Source: Lonicera japonica (lineage: Eukaryota; Streptophyta; Magnoliopsida; Dipsacales; Caprifoliaceae). From it: 64,000 nt of DNA. Positions 23,690 to 33,689 of this stretch are shown here, one piece after another (positions within the stretch are counted from its first letter, which is position 1; each line of letters begins with the position of its first letter). The translations under genes were made by a program, and so were the position numbers. The notes beneath the pieces were generated by a model. That model had not been told where the DNA came from, ran no database searches, and saw only the letters and a program-made list of their open reading frames with translations. The stretch covers positions 1 through 64,000 of the forward strand of contig JAKCWG010000665.1 in the NCBI GenBank assembly GCA_021464415.1, given 5' to 3'.

Positions 23690-23980
23690 GCTATTAAATA
23701 TTATTTCCACATTATATCTAACCTCATTGTCCATAATAAATTTTTTTATTAATATAATATCGGAGTATTAATAATTTTTTTGTGTTAAAAGAAATAAAAG
23801 AAATAAAAAGTGGAAAGAGTTGTTGGTCTGTTTTTATAGTCGGAATCAAACATTTTCAATGTTGGAATCGTGTCAGTCAATTGATTACTACATGGCTCCC
23901 CCCCCCCCCCCTCGTTCCGAGAATCAACATAAATTACTAGTATCAAATCCATCTTTATTTTATATATAGACCATTGTGTC
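23690..23980 (+). repeat. Dispersed copy of the REV3 exon-1 segment
   Basis: Matches 31965-32260 with TATTATTTC, ATCTAACCTC, TTTTTATAGTCGGAATCAAA and GATTACTACATGGCTCCCCC. Within it, 23838-23932 is a damaged first exon of REV3 (the IDYYMAPP peptide is recognisable, followed by a C-run expansion at 23898-23911). The donor end is deleted. See 31853-41104. Confidence 0.85.
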
Positions 23981-24127
23981 ATTATTAATTTTTTTTGGGT
24001 GGTGTTATTATCACCCCACAAACTTCTTGCTTTTACTCCAACTAAAAAAAAAAGTCTAAACTTCTATTTCCACCCTACCCAATTAATCATTTTCAACAAA
24101 CTAATCACTTATTAACATTAATTACTA

Positions 24128-24130
<3 letters not shown>

Positions 24131-24166
<36 letters not shown>

Positions 24167-24181
24167 TTCTTCTTCTTCTTC
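24131..24181. repeat. (ATC)n-(TTC)n microsatellite
   Basis: About 12 ATC/TCA units pass directly into five TTC units. Confidence 0.95.
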
Positions 24182-24295
24182 TATATAATTTTTACTCAAT
24201 GGTTAATAATTAACAAAAATTCAAATTTAATTAACCCATTCTATCTCATTCAGTTCATTTCAAAAGCCAACAAAAATCTAAAAGTAACTCACAAA

Positions 24296-25640
24296 AACAC
24301 ACAAAATCTCCATTGATGTGACACAAAAAAAACCCTTAAATTGTAGAGAATGGTAGAGAAGAGCGAATCAAGGATTATCAAGGTAGAAAAACCTAATGAA
24401 TGAGAGATATGTTTGTTTTTATTATGTTTAATGTTTATTTTATTTAGTTAATATAAAAAAAGGTGTACCAACAAAACAAATTAGAACATCAGAACAAGTT
24501 ACCTCGGTTACGGGAAACCGAAATTGGAGCACTTATTCGGTTTCCGGTAACTAAATGTGTCATATGGAGACGTGAAGGAGAATAATATTTCGTTTCTACA
24601 AAACCAATATTTATCATTTTTCTCGGTCCGTAATAGTCTAATACATGCCTATTACTCGTCTCTTAGGGGTCGAGGTAGTGAAAAAAAATTCTAAAGGGTT
24701 ATATTTTTCTCCAAATACCTCAGTCCTTAGGAACTGAGGTATTGATACATATCAACTATATATTAGTCACGTGAAAATTTACTAGATTTTTTTATGTGCA
24801 GGAATATCCCAAAATTCAAAATGTGTTCACATGTTTAATGAGCATATAATTGAATTAGAGCCTCCGAATTCAAAGTTCGAACGATGTAATTTTTTGATTT
24901 TCATGAAATTTTAAGGATTTAATTTTTTTTATATGAATGACAACAATTTTTAGTAACTTGATTAAATTCGATCACAGCCGACCATTATCCAATTTTATTT
25001 TTTTTGATTAAATTTGATTTCTTTGAGTAATTTGATTATATTCCAGACAACTTCGGTCCTAGGAGATTGAGCAATTCGATGAATTTCGGTCTTAGGAAAC
25101 CAAAATTATCCAAAATACTCGGTTGTTAGAAATCGATGTAAGGTCCCGAGAGTTGAAAATATAGTCCAGAATACCTTGGTTGTGAGGGACCGAGAAAGTA
25201 GTTGAAACTCAGTCATAGGGAACACAAATTATTCTCAATACTCGGTTGTTAGAGGCTGATGTAGTCCTGAGAGCTAAAATATAATACGAGGAGACCTTGG
25301 TTGTAAGGGACCGAGGAGTTTGATGAATTTCGGTCATAGGGAACCGACATTAGCCAAAATAGTGTAATTTATCTCTCTAGACTTTCTCTCTCTAAACCTT
25401 TTTTGCTTCGTCTTTAACAAATATCAGTGTTGAATAAAAAAATAGTCACAAAAAAACTGAGTCAATGGTTGAATAATTTTATTAACTCTCCAACATGTTA
25501 AGAAAACAAAATGAATAAGAACCTTCAATTATTTCTTCTCTACCATTCTCTATAACTTAGAATTTCTTTGTGTTGCATTAAGGGTAGATGTATGCAAAAA
25601 TTTAAAATCCATTGTTGAGAAGAAGAAGGAGAAGAATTAA
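24296..25640. mobile_element. Inverted-repeat-bounded element rich in CGGTT/AACCG palindromes
   Basis: GTAGAGAATGGTAGAGAAGA near 24343 has its inverted partner near 25535-25555, and ACACAAA-type text with a CCATTGATG/CCATTG segment extends the similarity outward on both sides. Between the ends lie many short palindromic motifs: CTCGGTT...AACCGAA, CCTCAGT-CCTTAGG-ACTGAGG near 24719, and the tandem array at 25081-25362. Arrays of this type are typical of subterminal regions of CACTA and other TIR elements, where transposase binds. No CACTA end is visible and no transposase frame is present. Confidence 0.4.
25081..25362. repeat. About 122 bp tandem repeat of palindromic CTTGGTTxxxAGGGACCGAG units
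   Basis: Unit 1 is 25081-25204, unit 2 is 25205-25324, and a partial unit 3 starts at 25325. Each holds a TTCGGTC-xTAGG motif, ACTCGGTTGTTAGA, and CCTTGGTTGTxAGGGACCGA. Confidence 0.8.
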
Positions 25641-26078
25641 TGATTAATTATAATTAGATTGTGTTGCATTAAGGCCTCGTTTGGTTTACGGATTTTAGTA
25701 CTCGGGGAGGGAAAGTCGTTCATTTCCTTTGTTTGGTAAGTACAAATTCCGAAAACACTTTCTCGAGAGAGAGGAAAGTAGAAGTAAAACCATTCCTCTC
25801 AAAACACATGGGATTGATTTTTCCATGTGATTTCAAAGCATTTATTATAAAAATTTTAGACAATAATACCTTTACCTAAATACTTTACATGCTTTACCAA
25901 ACACAAGAAAGAAAATTTGACTGGAAAGCTAGTTTCCCACTTCCATGGGAAAGATAAGGGAATTGATTTCCTTTCCGTGAACCAAACAAGGCCTAAGGGT
26001 AAATGAATGTAAAATTTTAGAAATCATTGTTGAGAAGAAGCAGAAGGAGGAGGAGGAAGATTAATGGTTAATTATAAT
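25571..26078. repeat. Direct repeat of about 90 bp, second copy split by a MITE
   Basis: GTGTTGCATTAAGGGTA(G/A)AT with TTGTTGAGAAGAAG and TTAATTATAATTA occurs at 25571-25655. It recurs as 25661-25672 plus 25994-26078, interrupted exactly by the Tourist-like MITE, whose insertion therefore postdates the duplication. Confidence 0.85.
25673..25993. mobile_element. Tourist-like MITE (GGCCTCGTTTGGTTTACGGA ends)
   Basis: The left end is GGCCTCGTTTGGTTTACGGA; the reverse complement of the right end is GGCCTTGTTTGGTTCACGGA. Length 321 bp, with the target duplication TAA at 25670-25672 and 25994-25996. No frame. Confidence 0.95.
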
Positions 26079-26103
26079 TACTCACTAATCTATGTATACT
26101 AAG

Positions 26104-27297
26104 GGGGTGTATTCAATTGAGATTTTAAAAAATTATTTTGGGATAAATAAATTCACTGGATTTTAAAAGACTATTGAATGTAATGACTTATCAGATTTTT
26201 TATACTAGGATTTTTTTTTTTTTGGATTTTAAAAGACTATATCATAAAGAATTTATAAGATTTGAAAGGACCACATGTAATCGAATGGAATTGAACAAAT
26301 AAATAAAGAGGTTTCGAATAGCTTATTATAAATAGATTTGTACCCGAAAAATAGTGTATTTTTCCATCTTTTAATGTTTGATAGATATTATTTTCTATGG
26401 TAATTGTAACTTTTTTCAACTTTTGTTGTTTAATAGCTATTATTTTCCATGGAACTTGAACTTTTTTCCATGGAAGTTGTATCTTTTTTACATGGAATTT
26501 AAGATATGTTTTAAAAAAAATGTGTTTTTTTCATTTGTTTTATTTCATTTGATATTGGAGTGGAATAAAAAAAAATGTGAAACAAGTTTTTTAAAAACAG
26601 TTTTTTTTAAAAACATTTTTTTTAAAACAATTTTACTTCATCAATAACAATTTATTTATTTTTTTAAAATTTTTTGAACAATTTTACTTCATCGAAAAAC
26701 AGTTTTTTTTTAACAATTTTACTTCATCAAAAAACAAGTTTTTATTTTTATTTTTGAACAATATATATATATATATATCTATATATAAAATACTACTATA
26801 CATGTTTGATTCTCCTAATTGTTGTATATTAATACATGATAACAACATGGCATATAGCAAATATACAAAAAAATATACGCAAAAAAACATAGCATGAGAA
26901 GAAAGTAATACCTTGTTCACGAAGAACTATTCAACTTTACGAAGAGCTGCTCAACTTCTCTAGCAGAAAAAAAATCTCACGTGAAAAGTTTGATGGGTTA
27001 GGGTGAGATTTTTTATAGGGTTTAGTATTTATACCTCCCACTAAAAAATCTCACAAATTCTTAATTTAAAAAAATCCATCGAAATTAGCAAATTTTTGAA
27101 TACCAAAAGACTTTTTGTTACTTGTTTAAAGTCCTAATTGAATACCACTAGATTTAGATGCCCTTTTTAAAATATCATAATAGTCTTGATTAAATACCAC
27201 AAGACTTATTTAATTTATTTAAAAATCTTAATTGAATACCACAAGATTTATTTATTTTAAAATAGTCTTTTAAAATCTTAATTGAATGCACCCTCCT
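26104..27297. mobile_element. TIR element of the GGGTGTATTCAATT family
   Basis: The left end is GGGGGTGTATTCAATTGAGA. The right end reverse-complements to GGAGGGTGCATTCAATTAAG. The interior holds repeated GATTTTAAAAGACT and AATTGAATACCA motifs and T-rich sequence, with no transposase. The fold-back structure at 60671-62749 has the same ends. The flanking TAA/TTA suggests a 3 bp target duplication. Confidence 0.65.
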
Positions 27298-27678
27298 TAA
27301 AATGAGAGTGGTAAAAGAAATAGTAAGAATGTAAATGAGTAAAAGAAAGTCGGTAAAAGTGGTAATGAGAATAAAAGTGATACCAAGTATATATTGGGAT
27401 GAAAATAGTATCACTTTTTTTTTTAATTTTTCACAAAATATTCGGGTTAATTTTCGCACACTTCAACTAGTTTCTATTTATAATATATAACTGTCCATTG
27501 GTCAAATATTATTTTAACAAGTCAAGAGCCGAACTCGAGAATTTCAAGCGATCACAAGATTATCCCGGTGATAAGGTTATTAATCCAAGTAAATTTTTAC
27601 TCATTTCGAACAAAATTTTGACAAAGAAGCTCATGGACCATGACTTGCTGGGTCACAGCTCTTGACCGTGGTCCAGAG
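27298..27678. other. No feature recognised
   Basis: Intergenic; no terminal repeats or coding text seen. Confidence 0.4.
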
Positions 27679-28280
27679 TAGGGGTGTTTTCGGTTTCGGT
27701 CGGGGTAGAAACTAGGGTACCCCAAACCCTCCCCAAACTTTATAGTTCGGTTTCGGTTCAGTTCGGTTTCAGTTTTCGTACCTATGCAACTCAAACCCTC
27801 TCCAAATTATTCGGTTTCGGTCTAGTTCGGTCTCATTCGGTTTTTTTTTGTATTGTTAAAACTTTAGTTCAAAATTGCACTAAAAATATAAATTCACTCA
27901 AAAGGCGCTACAAAAAAATTATATAATGTATTTATTTTAATAATTAACTTAAGTAATTATTTATAAATGTAAATAATCCATAGGGTTGGGTCATTTATAT
28001 AATGTAAATGTTGTAAGAAAATTTCTTTTTTTTTTTTCAACGTATTGTGAGACAACTTAAGTAATTACATTAAGTAAAAAAAAAATATTTTTTAAAGATT
28101 CGGTTTTTTCGGTCCAATTCGGGGACCCCGAATCCCCAACCCATACCGACCCAAATAAATCGGTTTTGGTTTTGGTTTTTGATTTCGGTTTCGGTTTTTT
28201 TTTCGATTCAGAAAATTTCGGATCGCAACGAATCGGTTTGGTTCGCTCGTTCGGTTTTCGGATTTACGACAACACCCATA
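27679..28280. mobile_element. hAT-like MITE with CGGTTTCGGTT-rich interior
   Basis: The left end is TAGGGGTGTTTTCGGTTTCG; the reverse complement of the right end is TATGGGTGTTGTCG. The interior repeats GGTTTCGGTT and TTCGGTTTT on both sides of an A+T-rich centre, so most of the 602 bp folds on itself. An 8 bp target duplication was not recognised. Confidence 0.6.
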
Positions 28281-28500
28281 GGTACGCCGATACACTCATT
28301 AGGGTACACCGGCGATGATTCAGGTATTGGAGAAGTAAGAATTGCTACTTCTCAATTGCATTATATATGCAAATGCTTATGGTTTCAATCTTGCACAAGT
28401 GGAGAGAAGCTTAAGAAGCCAACGAAGCTAGGAATCCCCTAATTTTTTCCCCAAATTCAGAGCGCGTACACAATTCAGCTCTCTTTCTCTCATTAACAAT

Positions 28501-28521
28501 GGATGTTCTTCGAACTGTGGT
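28501..28521 (+). CDS. Candidate first coding exon (MDVLRTV)
   Basis: A C/T-rich leader (CTCTCTTTCTCTCATTAAC) precedes ATG at 28501. Seven codons then run into GTATGT, a good donor. The exon is too short to identify. It could be the first exon of a gene whose 3' flank is the inverted repeat at 29128-29578, or a chance match. Low certainty. Confidence 0.25.
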
Positions 28522-29127
28522 ATGTATAGCCTAAAATTGTGTCCTAGTGTCCTTGCTCTTGTGCTTCTATGATTGATAGCTCGAATCCTAGCCTCGTATT
28601 TTCAGGAAAGTAGCCAAACTGTAGATTCCAATATTAGAGATTTCTTATTGTCGAATCAGAACTTTAGTATGTAAATATAAGATGTTTTACTGATTATATA
28701 TGTGTGTAATGCTATACAAATTCTCTGTCTCCTATTTGAATTCAATTGAATCAGTTCATTGAGAGACCTGGCATAGTTGAATCAGCTTCTCAGCCTATTT
28801 TGAGCTGAATCTGAACTTTACCATGTGAATAAAGATGTGTTAGAGATATGCGTGTGGATATATATATTTTCTACTCCTATTTTAATTGAATTGAATCAGT
28901 GTATCGAGACTTGAGAGACCTGGAATCAAGGAAGAGAATAGGTTGTAGTTTCTCTCAAGTTTTCTTAATGTTACTTCAGTTTTATGAATTTCTCTGCTTT
29001 CAATGAGAAACAAGATATGGTTGATGTTGCATCTACATTTTGAAGCAGGTGATAAAACTTGGAGATTGACATAGGACTTGTTTCAAATTTTGTTTGATTT
29101 TCTTTGTTAGATATCAACCATGGACGA

Positions 29128-29578
29128 TAACACTGACCTATGTCTCGACAATTTCCTGTAACAGACTAATTTTGCACTCAGTTTTAGTCATTGCGGTATT
29201 TCTCTCTTTCATTTGTGAATGGTGGAACATCTTTATGTTCTCTTACCAAACGTGCAAGAACTGAAGAAACACATAACTGCCTCCTACTCTTCTTTTTTGT
29301 GCTTTTTGAAACTTGAAACCAATATATGCCTACGATGCTAGGATGCTGCTATGTGTACACTTGTGTTATTAGTGATTCTTTGGAATTTCTTCTTTTCACT
29401 TCATTGATCCTTGTATTGTTGTAACCTATATTTGTTTTCAGCAAGTTTTTGTAATTTTTCTATTATATTAAAGTTTTTAAATTTCTACACTTGTAGTGCT
29501 CTACCCTTCACGAAACCCCGTGAACAAAACATATCAAATCTTTTTTCTTGGTTGTGCATGGCTTATATGTAATAATTA
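29128..29578 (+). repeat. Partner of the inverted segment at 3598-4078
   Basis: See 3598-4078. Just upstream, ATGGACGATAACACTGACC begins a 13-codon frame ending TAA at about 29162. The inverted copy preserves only part of that text, so a lost last exon is possible but not shown. Confidence 0.85.
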
Positions 29579-29579
29579 T

Positions 29580-30115
29580 ATTCAGTTTGAATTGTTGTAG
29601 TTTATGATATATTGTAGAAAAACATATTATTATTGACAAGTCTATGAATCAATAGGTTAAAGCATGATCATTTTTTTTTTCCTTTTCTCTAGTAAGACCT
29701 CTTTTTTTCTTTACGACGTTCTTTCTTCCCTTGCATTTTTTATTAATAGTTGGAATGCGGATATGTTTAATTTACACACACGTACAAATGGGGTTCCGGT
29801 GTTCTAATATGATGATTTGATTTTGGGTGATCTTGGCTGTTGAGGATATTGTATTTTGTATATAACATAAATTGTAATATGTTAAAGTTAATTTTGTGTG
29901 CTAGCTGATTGGTTACTTTCTGTTTGCGTTTTATATTCTCAATCAAACTGGCCTTACTTTTAGACTCTCAAGACGTGGAAGAAGAAAAGGATCACTGCTA
30001 CGATGAATCACCGCCTAATACCCATGACTTTGTTTTTATTTTATTTTAATTTTAACAAAAAATAACTACAAAAAGGATATAATGAACTGCCTACGATATT
30101 GACCACTATTGATGC
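29580..30115 (+). repeat. Segment X-Z, copy 1 (partner of 33690-34690)
   Basis: TATTGTAGAAAAACATATT, AGTTGGAATG(C/T)GGATATG and TTTAATTTACACACACGTAC, then GATGAATC(A/G)CCGCCTAATA and GATATTGACCACTATT, occur in the same order at 33757-34690. In copy 2 a plastid fragment sits before GATGAATC. Confidence 0.85.
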
Positions 30116-30396
30116 TTTCATTATACCAAAATGCCCATACTCTTTCAAGGTATGTATGTATCGAATTCATTCATTCAATTACTAATATCAAATCCATCAT
30201 TTTATATATAATTGAAGTAATTTGGATGCTTCTGTTTGTTTCTGATTTTCGGAGGGTTTTGTTATGTTATGTTATGCATAATAATCTGTCAGTTATATAT
30301 ATATATATATATTTCAAACTTTTGTTTTGGTGCTACATGTTGATGAAGGAGCGGTAGAGTTCAATTTAGTGCTTCTTACCCTAACTAGGACTGTTA

Positions 30397-30770
30397 GGGT
30401 GTTTTTTTATTGTAAGCATGGTGTTAGGGTAGAAAATCTTTTAAATTCTGGGCCACTGAATTCGATGGAAAACCATTTAAAGGTCTTTGATTGTAATTAT
30501 TTTATAGGTGGAAAATATGTACAATGATGGAATATTTACCTACTTTTGGTGTTTGATTGCCCACTTTTTACCTAAAATTGAACAATTTTGCCTTTGTGTT
30601 ATTTTCCACATTACCTAGAACTGGAGAGGCTAAGAATCTATGCGTCATGTACCATGGAATTAGAATTGCCCAGAAAATTAGGTAATCAAACACCACTAGA
30701 AGATGGAAAAGTACACATGTTCCATCTTTTGCCAAGTTTTCCATGGAAAACTTGACCAATCAAACACACC
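30397..30770. mobile_element. Tourist-like MITE inside segment Y
   Basis: The ends are GGGTGTTTTTTTATTG at left and, reverse-complemented, GGTGTGTTTGATTGGTCAAG at right, with TTA on both sides (30394-30396, 30771-30773). A truncated copy lies at about 32436-32670 in segment Y copy 2, so the insertion is older than the tandem duplication. Confidence 0.7.
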
Positions 30771-31527
30771 TTAGTTCTCAGAAATAGTGCAACATCTCAG
30801 AAATAGTGCACATGTTGCATAAATAATTAGTGTGCTTTTTGCTGGTTTACATGGAAAATAATTGAATTCCTTTTCATGGAAAAAATTTCCATGGAAAACA
30901 AAATTTCGGAAGGGAGGGGGGGTTGAATTACAGAAAAATGATAATAGGATTAGGTAAGTACTGGTGAAATTGCTTCCTTTGGACGCTATATAATCGAACA
31001 CGGAAAAGATGAAAATATGACATTTTCTGTGGGAAGGAAATGCAATCAATCAAGCATGTAAGAGAAAATAAATATCGTTTGACTTGCTTCATAGGGTTGA
31101 AATTCTGTCTTAATTTGATATATTCCAGAATTACAAACTACCTGAGTTTATATCTATGACAAATTATTCATGTTTGTTGTCTGCAAGTTTGCAATAGTAC
31201 TTAAGTGTGTGCCAAATATTCAATATCATACAATTACCAGTGCCTATGGCAAATTGCTCCTCTTAACTGTATATTATATGTTCCTACCCTACCAATTGCA
31301 ACGATACTCAAGTGTGTGCCAAATATTCAATATCTTACAATTACCAGTGCCTATGACTATGTTCCTACACTACCACACTAATGATGTTTATGGTGAATTA
31401 TTGATTTCTATGTCACATCTGTATTATGACTCACTTGTGCTACGGGCCACTGGTTCAGAAGATCAAGGAAAGCCTTCCTGATTATATATTTATATATAAA
31501 CTGAAGGCATGTACATCTATTTGATCA

Positions 31528-31771
31528 TCTATTATATTAAACGTGAACAGGATTTGGTAGTATCTGAAATTATTAAAATACCCTTCATGCTTTACAAAAA
31601 GATATACAACTTGACCAAGGATTCGAACCCATGATCCTAGTACAAACTACAAAGGAAACATACCGTTACCACTCGAGCACATTTGTGTTTAAAATGTTTT
31701 AAAAATCTACATATTATCACAAATTGCTAGGTATAATATTGCACACATATTGTGTATACTATGAGTTCTAG
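31528..31771 (+). mobile_element. Short Helitron-like element
   Basis: It starts A|TCTATTATATTAAACGTG and ends CTAG|T at 31768-31771. A perfect ACACA-TAT-TGTGT hairpin (31743-31755) lies 12 bases before CTAG. Both flanks agree with A-T insertion. It is 244 bp with no frame. The partner in segment Y copy 2 (33197-33430) lacks the hairpin. Confidence 0.55.
31600..31695 (-). repeat. tRNA-derived (SINE-like) promoter remnant
   Basis: On the minus strand GTGCTCGAGTGGTAACGG resembles a pol III A box. About 45 bases later GGTTCGAATCC is a perfect B box. The spacing fits a class-II tRNA-like head. No full tRNA fold is supported. In segment Y copy 2 the B box has decayed. It may be a SINE piece carried inside the Helitron-like element. 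Confidence 0.4.
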
Positions 31772-31852
31772 TATATATAGAATGAAGAGATGTTCATTTT
31801 TCTATCTAATTGTCTTCCCTCCATTTCTCTTAACTACATTTGGATTGTTTAG

Positions 31853-31933
31853 GTGGGAAGGTGAATGAGGTTCCGGTGATAAGAATATGGGTCAACTCCT
31901 GCTGGTCAAAAGACTTGCTTGCACATTCATCGA
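31853..31933 (+). pseudogene. REV3: REV3 exon 2, copy A
   Basis: After TTGTTTAG the text is GGKVNEVPVIRI, then a 2 bp deletion in the expected TATGGG, then the TPAGQKTCLHIHR text in the shifted phase, ending CGA|GTAAG. The deletion destroys the frame. Splice sites are kept. Confidence 0.85.
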
Positions 31934-32074
31934 GTAAGACAATTCATTTCTTGATTCCATTCCTGCTAAATATTATTTCTTTATATCTAACCTCCTTGTC
32001 CATATTTGTAATAAAAATTCATGTATGTTAACAAAAAAAAAAAAGTCGAAAGAGTCGTGGGTCTGTTTTTATAG

Positions 32075-32172
32075 TCGGAATCAAACATTTTCAGTGTTGG
32101 AATTGTGTCAATTGATTACTACATGGCTCCCCCCCAATTCCTGGAAACAACATATGCTATAGTAACATTCAA
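32075..32172 (+). pseudogene. REV3: REV3 exon 1
   Basis: Reads SESNIFSVGIVSIDYYMAPP, then a divergent stretch ending TFK before GTATGT. The in-frame codon just upstream is TAG, so the start is lost or the first codons lay on the other side of a mutated CAG. FSVxIVSIDYYMA is the conserved N-terminus of REV3. A more damaged copy is at 23838-23932. Confidence 0.8.
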
Positions 32173-33196
32173 GGTATGTATGAATTCACTCATTCAATTA
32201 CTAGTATCAAATCCATATTTTTCTTTTATATATATAGACCACTGTGTCCTTATTAATTGAATTAGTTTGGATTCTTCTATTAGTTTCTGATTTTCGGAGG
32301 GTTTTTGTTATGTTATGTTATGTTATGCATAATAATGTGTCGGTTTAATTTATATATATATTTTTCAAACTTTGGGTTTGATGAAGGACCGGTAGAGTTC
32401 AATTTAGGGCTTCTTACCCTAGCTAGGACTGTTCGGGTGTGTTTTGTTTTGATTGTAAGCATGGTGTTAGGGTAGAAAATCTTTTAAATTCTATGTAATT
32501 GAATTCCATGGAACAACATTTAAGGTGTTTGATCGTAATTATTTTATAGGTGGAAAAATTTGTACAAAGATGGAATATTTCCTACTTTTGGTGTTTGATT
32601 GCGCACTTTTTACCTAAAATTGAACATTTTTGCCTTTTGTGTTATTTTCCACATTACCTACAATTTATTTTCGAATACGGGAGCCTAAAGCAAGCTGTAC
32701 CGATGAGAAATTGAAATTGCTTCCGTTGGACATTATAGAATCAAAAACCCAAAAGATGAAAATGTGACATTTTCCATGGAAAGGAAATGCAATCAATCAG
32801 GCCCGTAAGTGAATATAAATATCGTTTGACTTGCTTCATAGTGTTGAAATTCTGTCTTAATTTGATATATTCCTGCGAATTACTACCTACCTGAGTTTAT
32901 GCCTACAACAAATTATTCAAGTCTATTGTCTGCAAGTTTGCAACAGTACTCAGGTGTGTGCCAAATATTCAATATCTTACAACTACCAGTGCCTACGGCA
33001 AATTACTCTTAATTGTAAATTATACGTTCCTACCGTAGCATGCTATTGTTGTTTGTGGTGAATTATTGATTTCTATTGCACGTCTGTATTATGACTCACT
33101 TGTGCTACGGGCCACTGGTTCGAAAGATCAGCCTTCCTGGTTATCTACACGCACATATATATAAACTGAAGGCATGTACATCTTTCTATCTAATCA

Positions 33197-33430
33197 TCTA
33201 TTATATTAAACGTGAATAGGATTTGGTAGTATCTGAAATTATTAACATACCCTTCGTGCTTTAGAAAAAGAAATACAACTAGAACAATTATTTGAACCCA
33301 TGACCTTAGTACAAAGGACCATTCCCCTACCACTTGAGCAAACACCATCATTTGTCTTTAAAATGTTTTTAAAGTCTACATATTATCACGAATTGCTAGG
33401 TATAATATTTGCATGTACTATGAGTTCTAG
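33197..33430 (+). mobile_element. Helitron-like element, second copy
   Basis: Co-duplicated partner of 31528-31771, with the same TCTATTATATTAAACGTG start and GAGTTCTAG end. The 3' hairpin is deleted. Confidence 0.5.
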
Positions 33431-33512
33431 TATATGTAAAATGAAGACCTGTACATCTTTGTATCTAATTATCTTCCATCCATTTTCTCTTAACTACATT
33501 TGGATTATTTAG

Positions 33513-33597
33513 TTGGGAAGGTGAATGAGGTTCAGGTGAGGCGGTGATAAGAATATCAACTCCTGCTGGTCAAAAGACTTGCTTGCACGTTCATCGA
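33513..33597 (+). pseudogene. REV3: REV3 exon 2, copy B
   Basis: Same exon as 31853-31933 but with different lesions: an 8 bp insertion after GTTCAG and loss of the bases for YG. STPAGQKTCLHVHR is intact. Different lesions in the two copies mean they decayed independently after the duplication. Confidence 0.85.
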
Positions 33598-33689
33598 GTA
33601 AGATAGTTCATTTCTTGATTCCATTCCTGCTAAATGTTTTTGGTTTTTATAATTGTAGAGCTGTAGAGTTGTATACTCAATGCGATACT

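Larger units (their letters stand above)
30141..31970 (+). repeat. Segment Y, copy 1 of a tandem duplication
   Basis: Aligns with 32168-33640 along its length. Landmarks are GATTTTCGGAGGGTTTT, TTATGTTATGCATAATAAT, TAAGCATGGTGTTAGGGTAG, GTGTGTGCCAAATATTCAAT, CTTGTGCTACGGGCCACTGG and the REV3 exon-2 text CTGCTGGTCAAAAGACTTGC. The two copies differ by several indels, including about 350 bp lost from copy 2 within and after the MITE. Confidence 0.9.
32168..33640 (+). repeat. Segment Y, copy 2
   Basis: Direct tandem partner of 30141-31970. It ends just after the second REV3 exon-2 copy, where TTGATTCCATTCCTGCTAAAT is shared. Confidence 0.9.
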
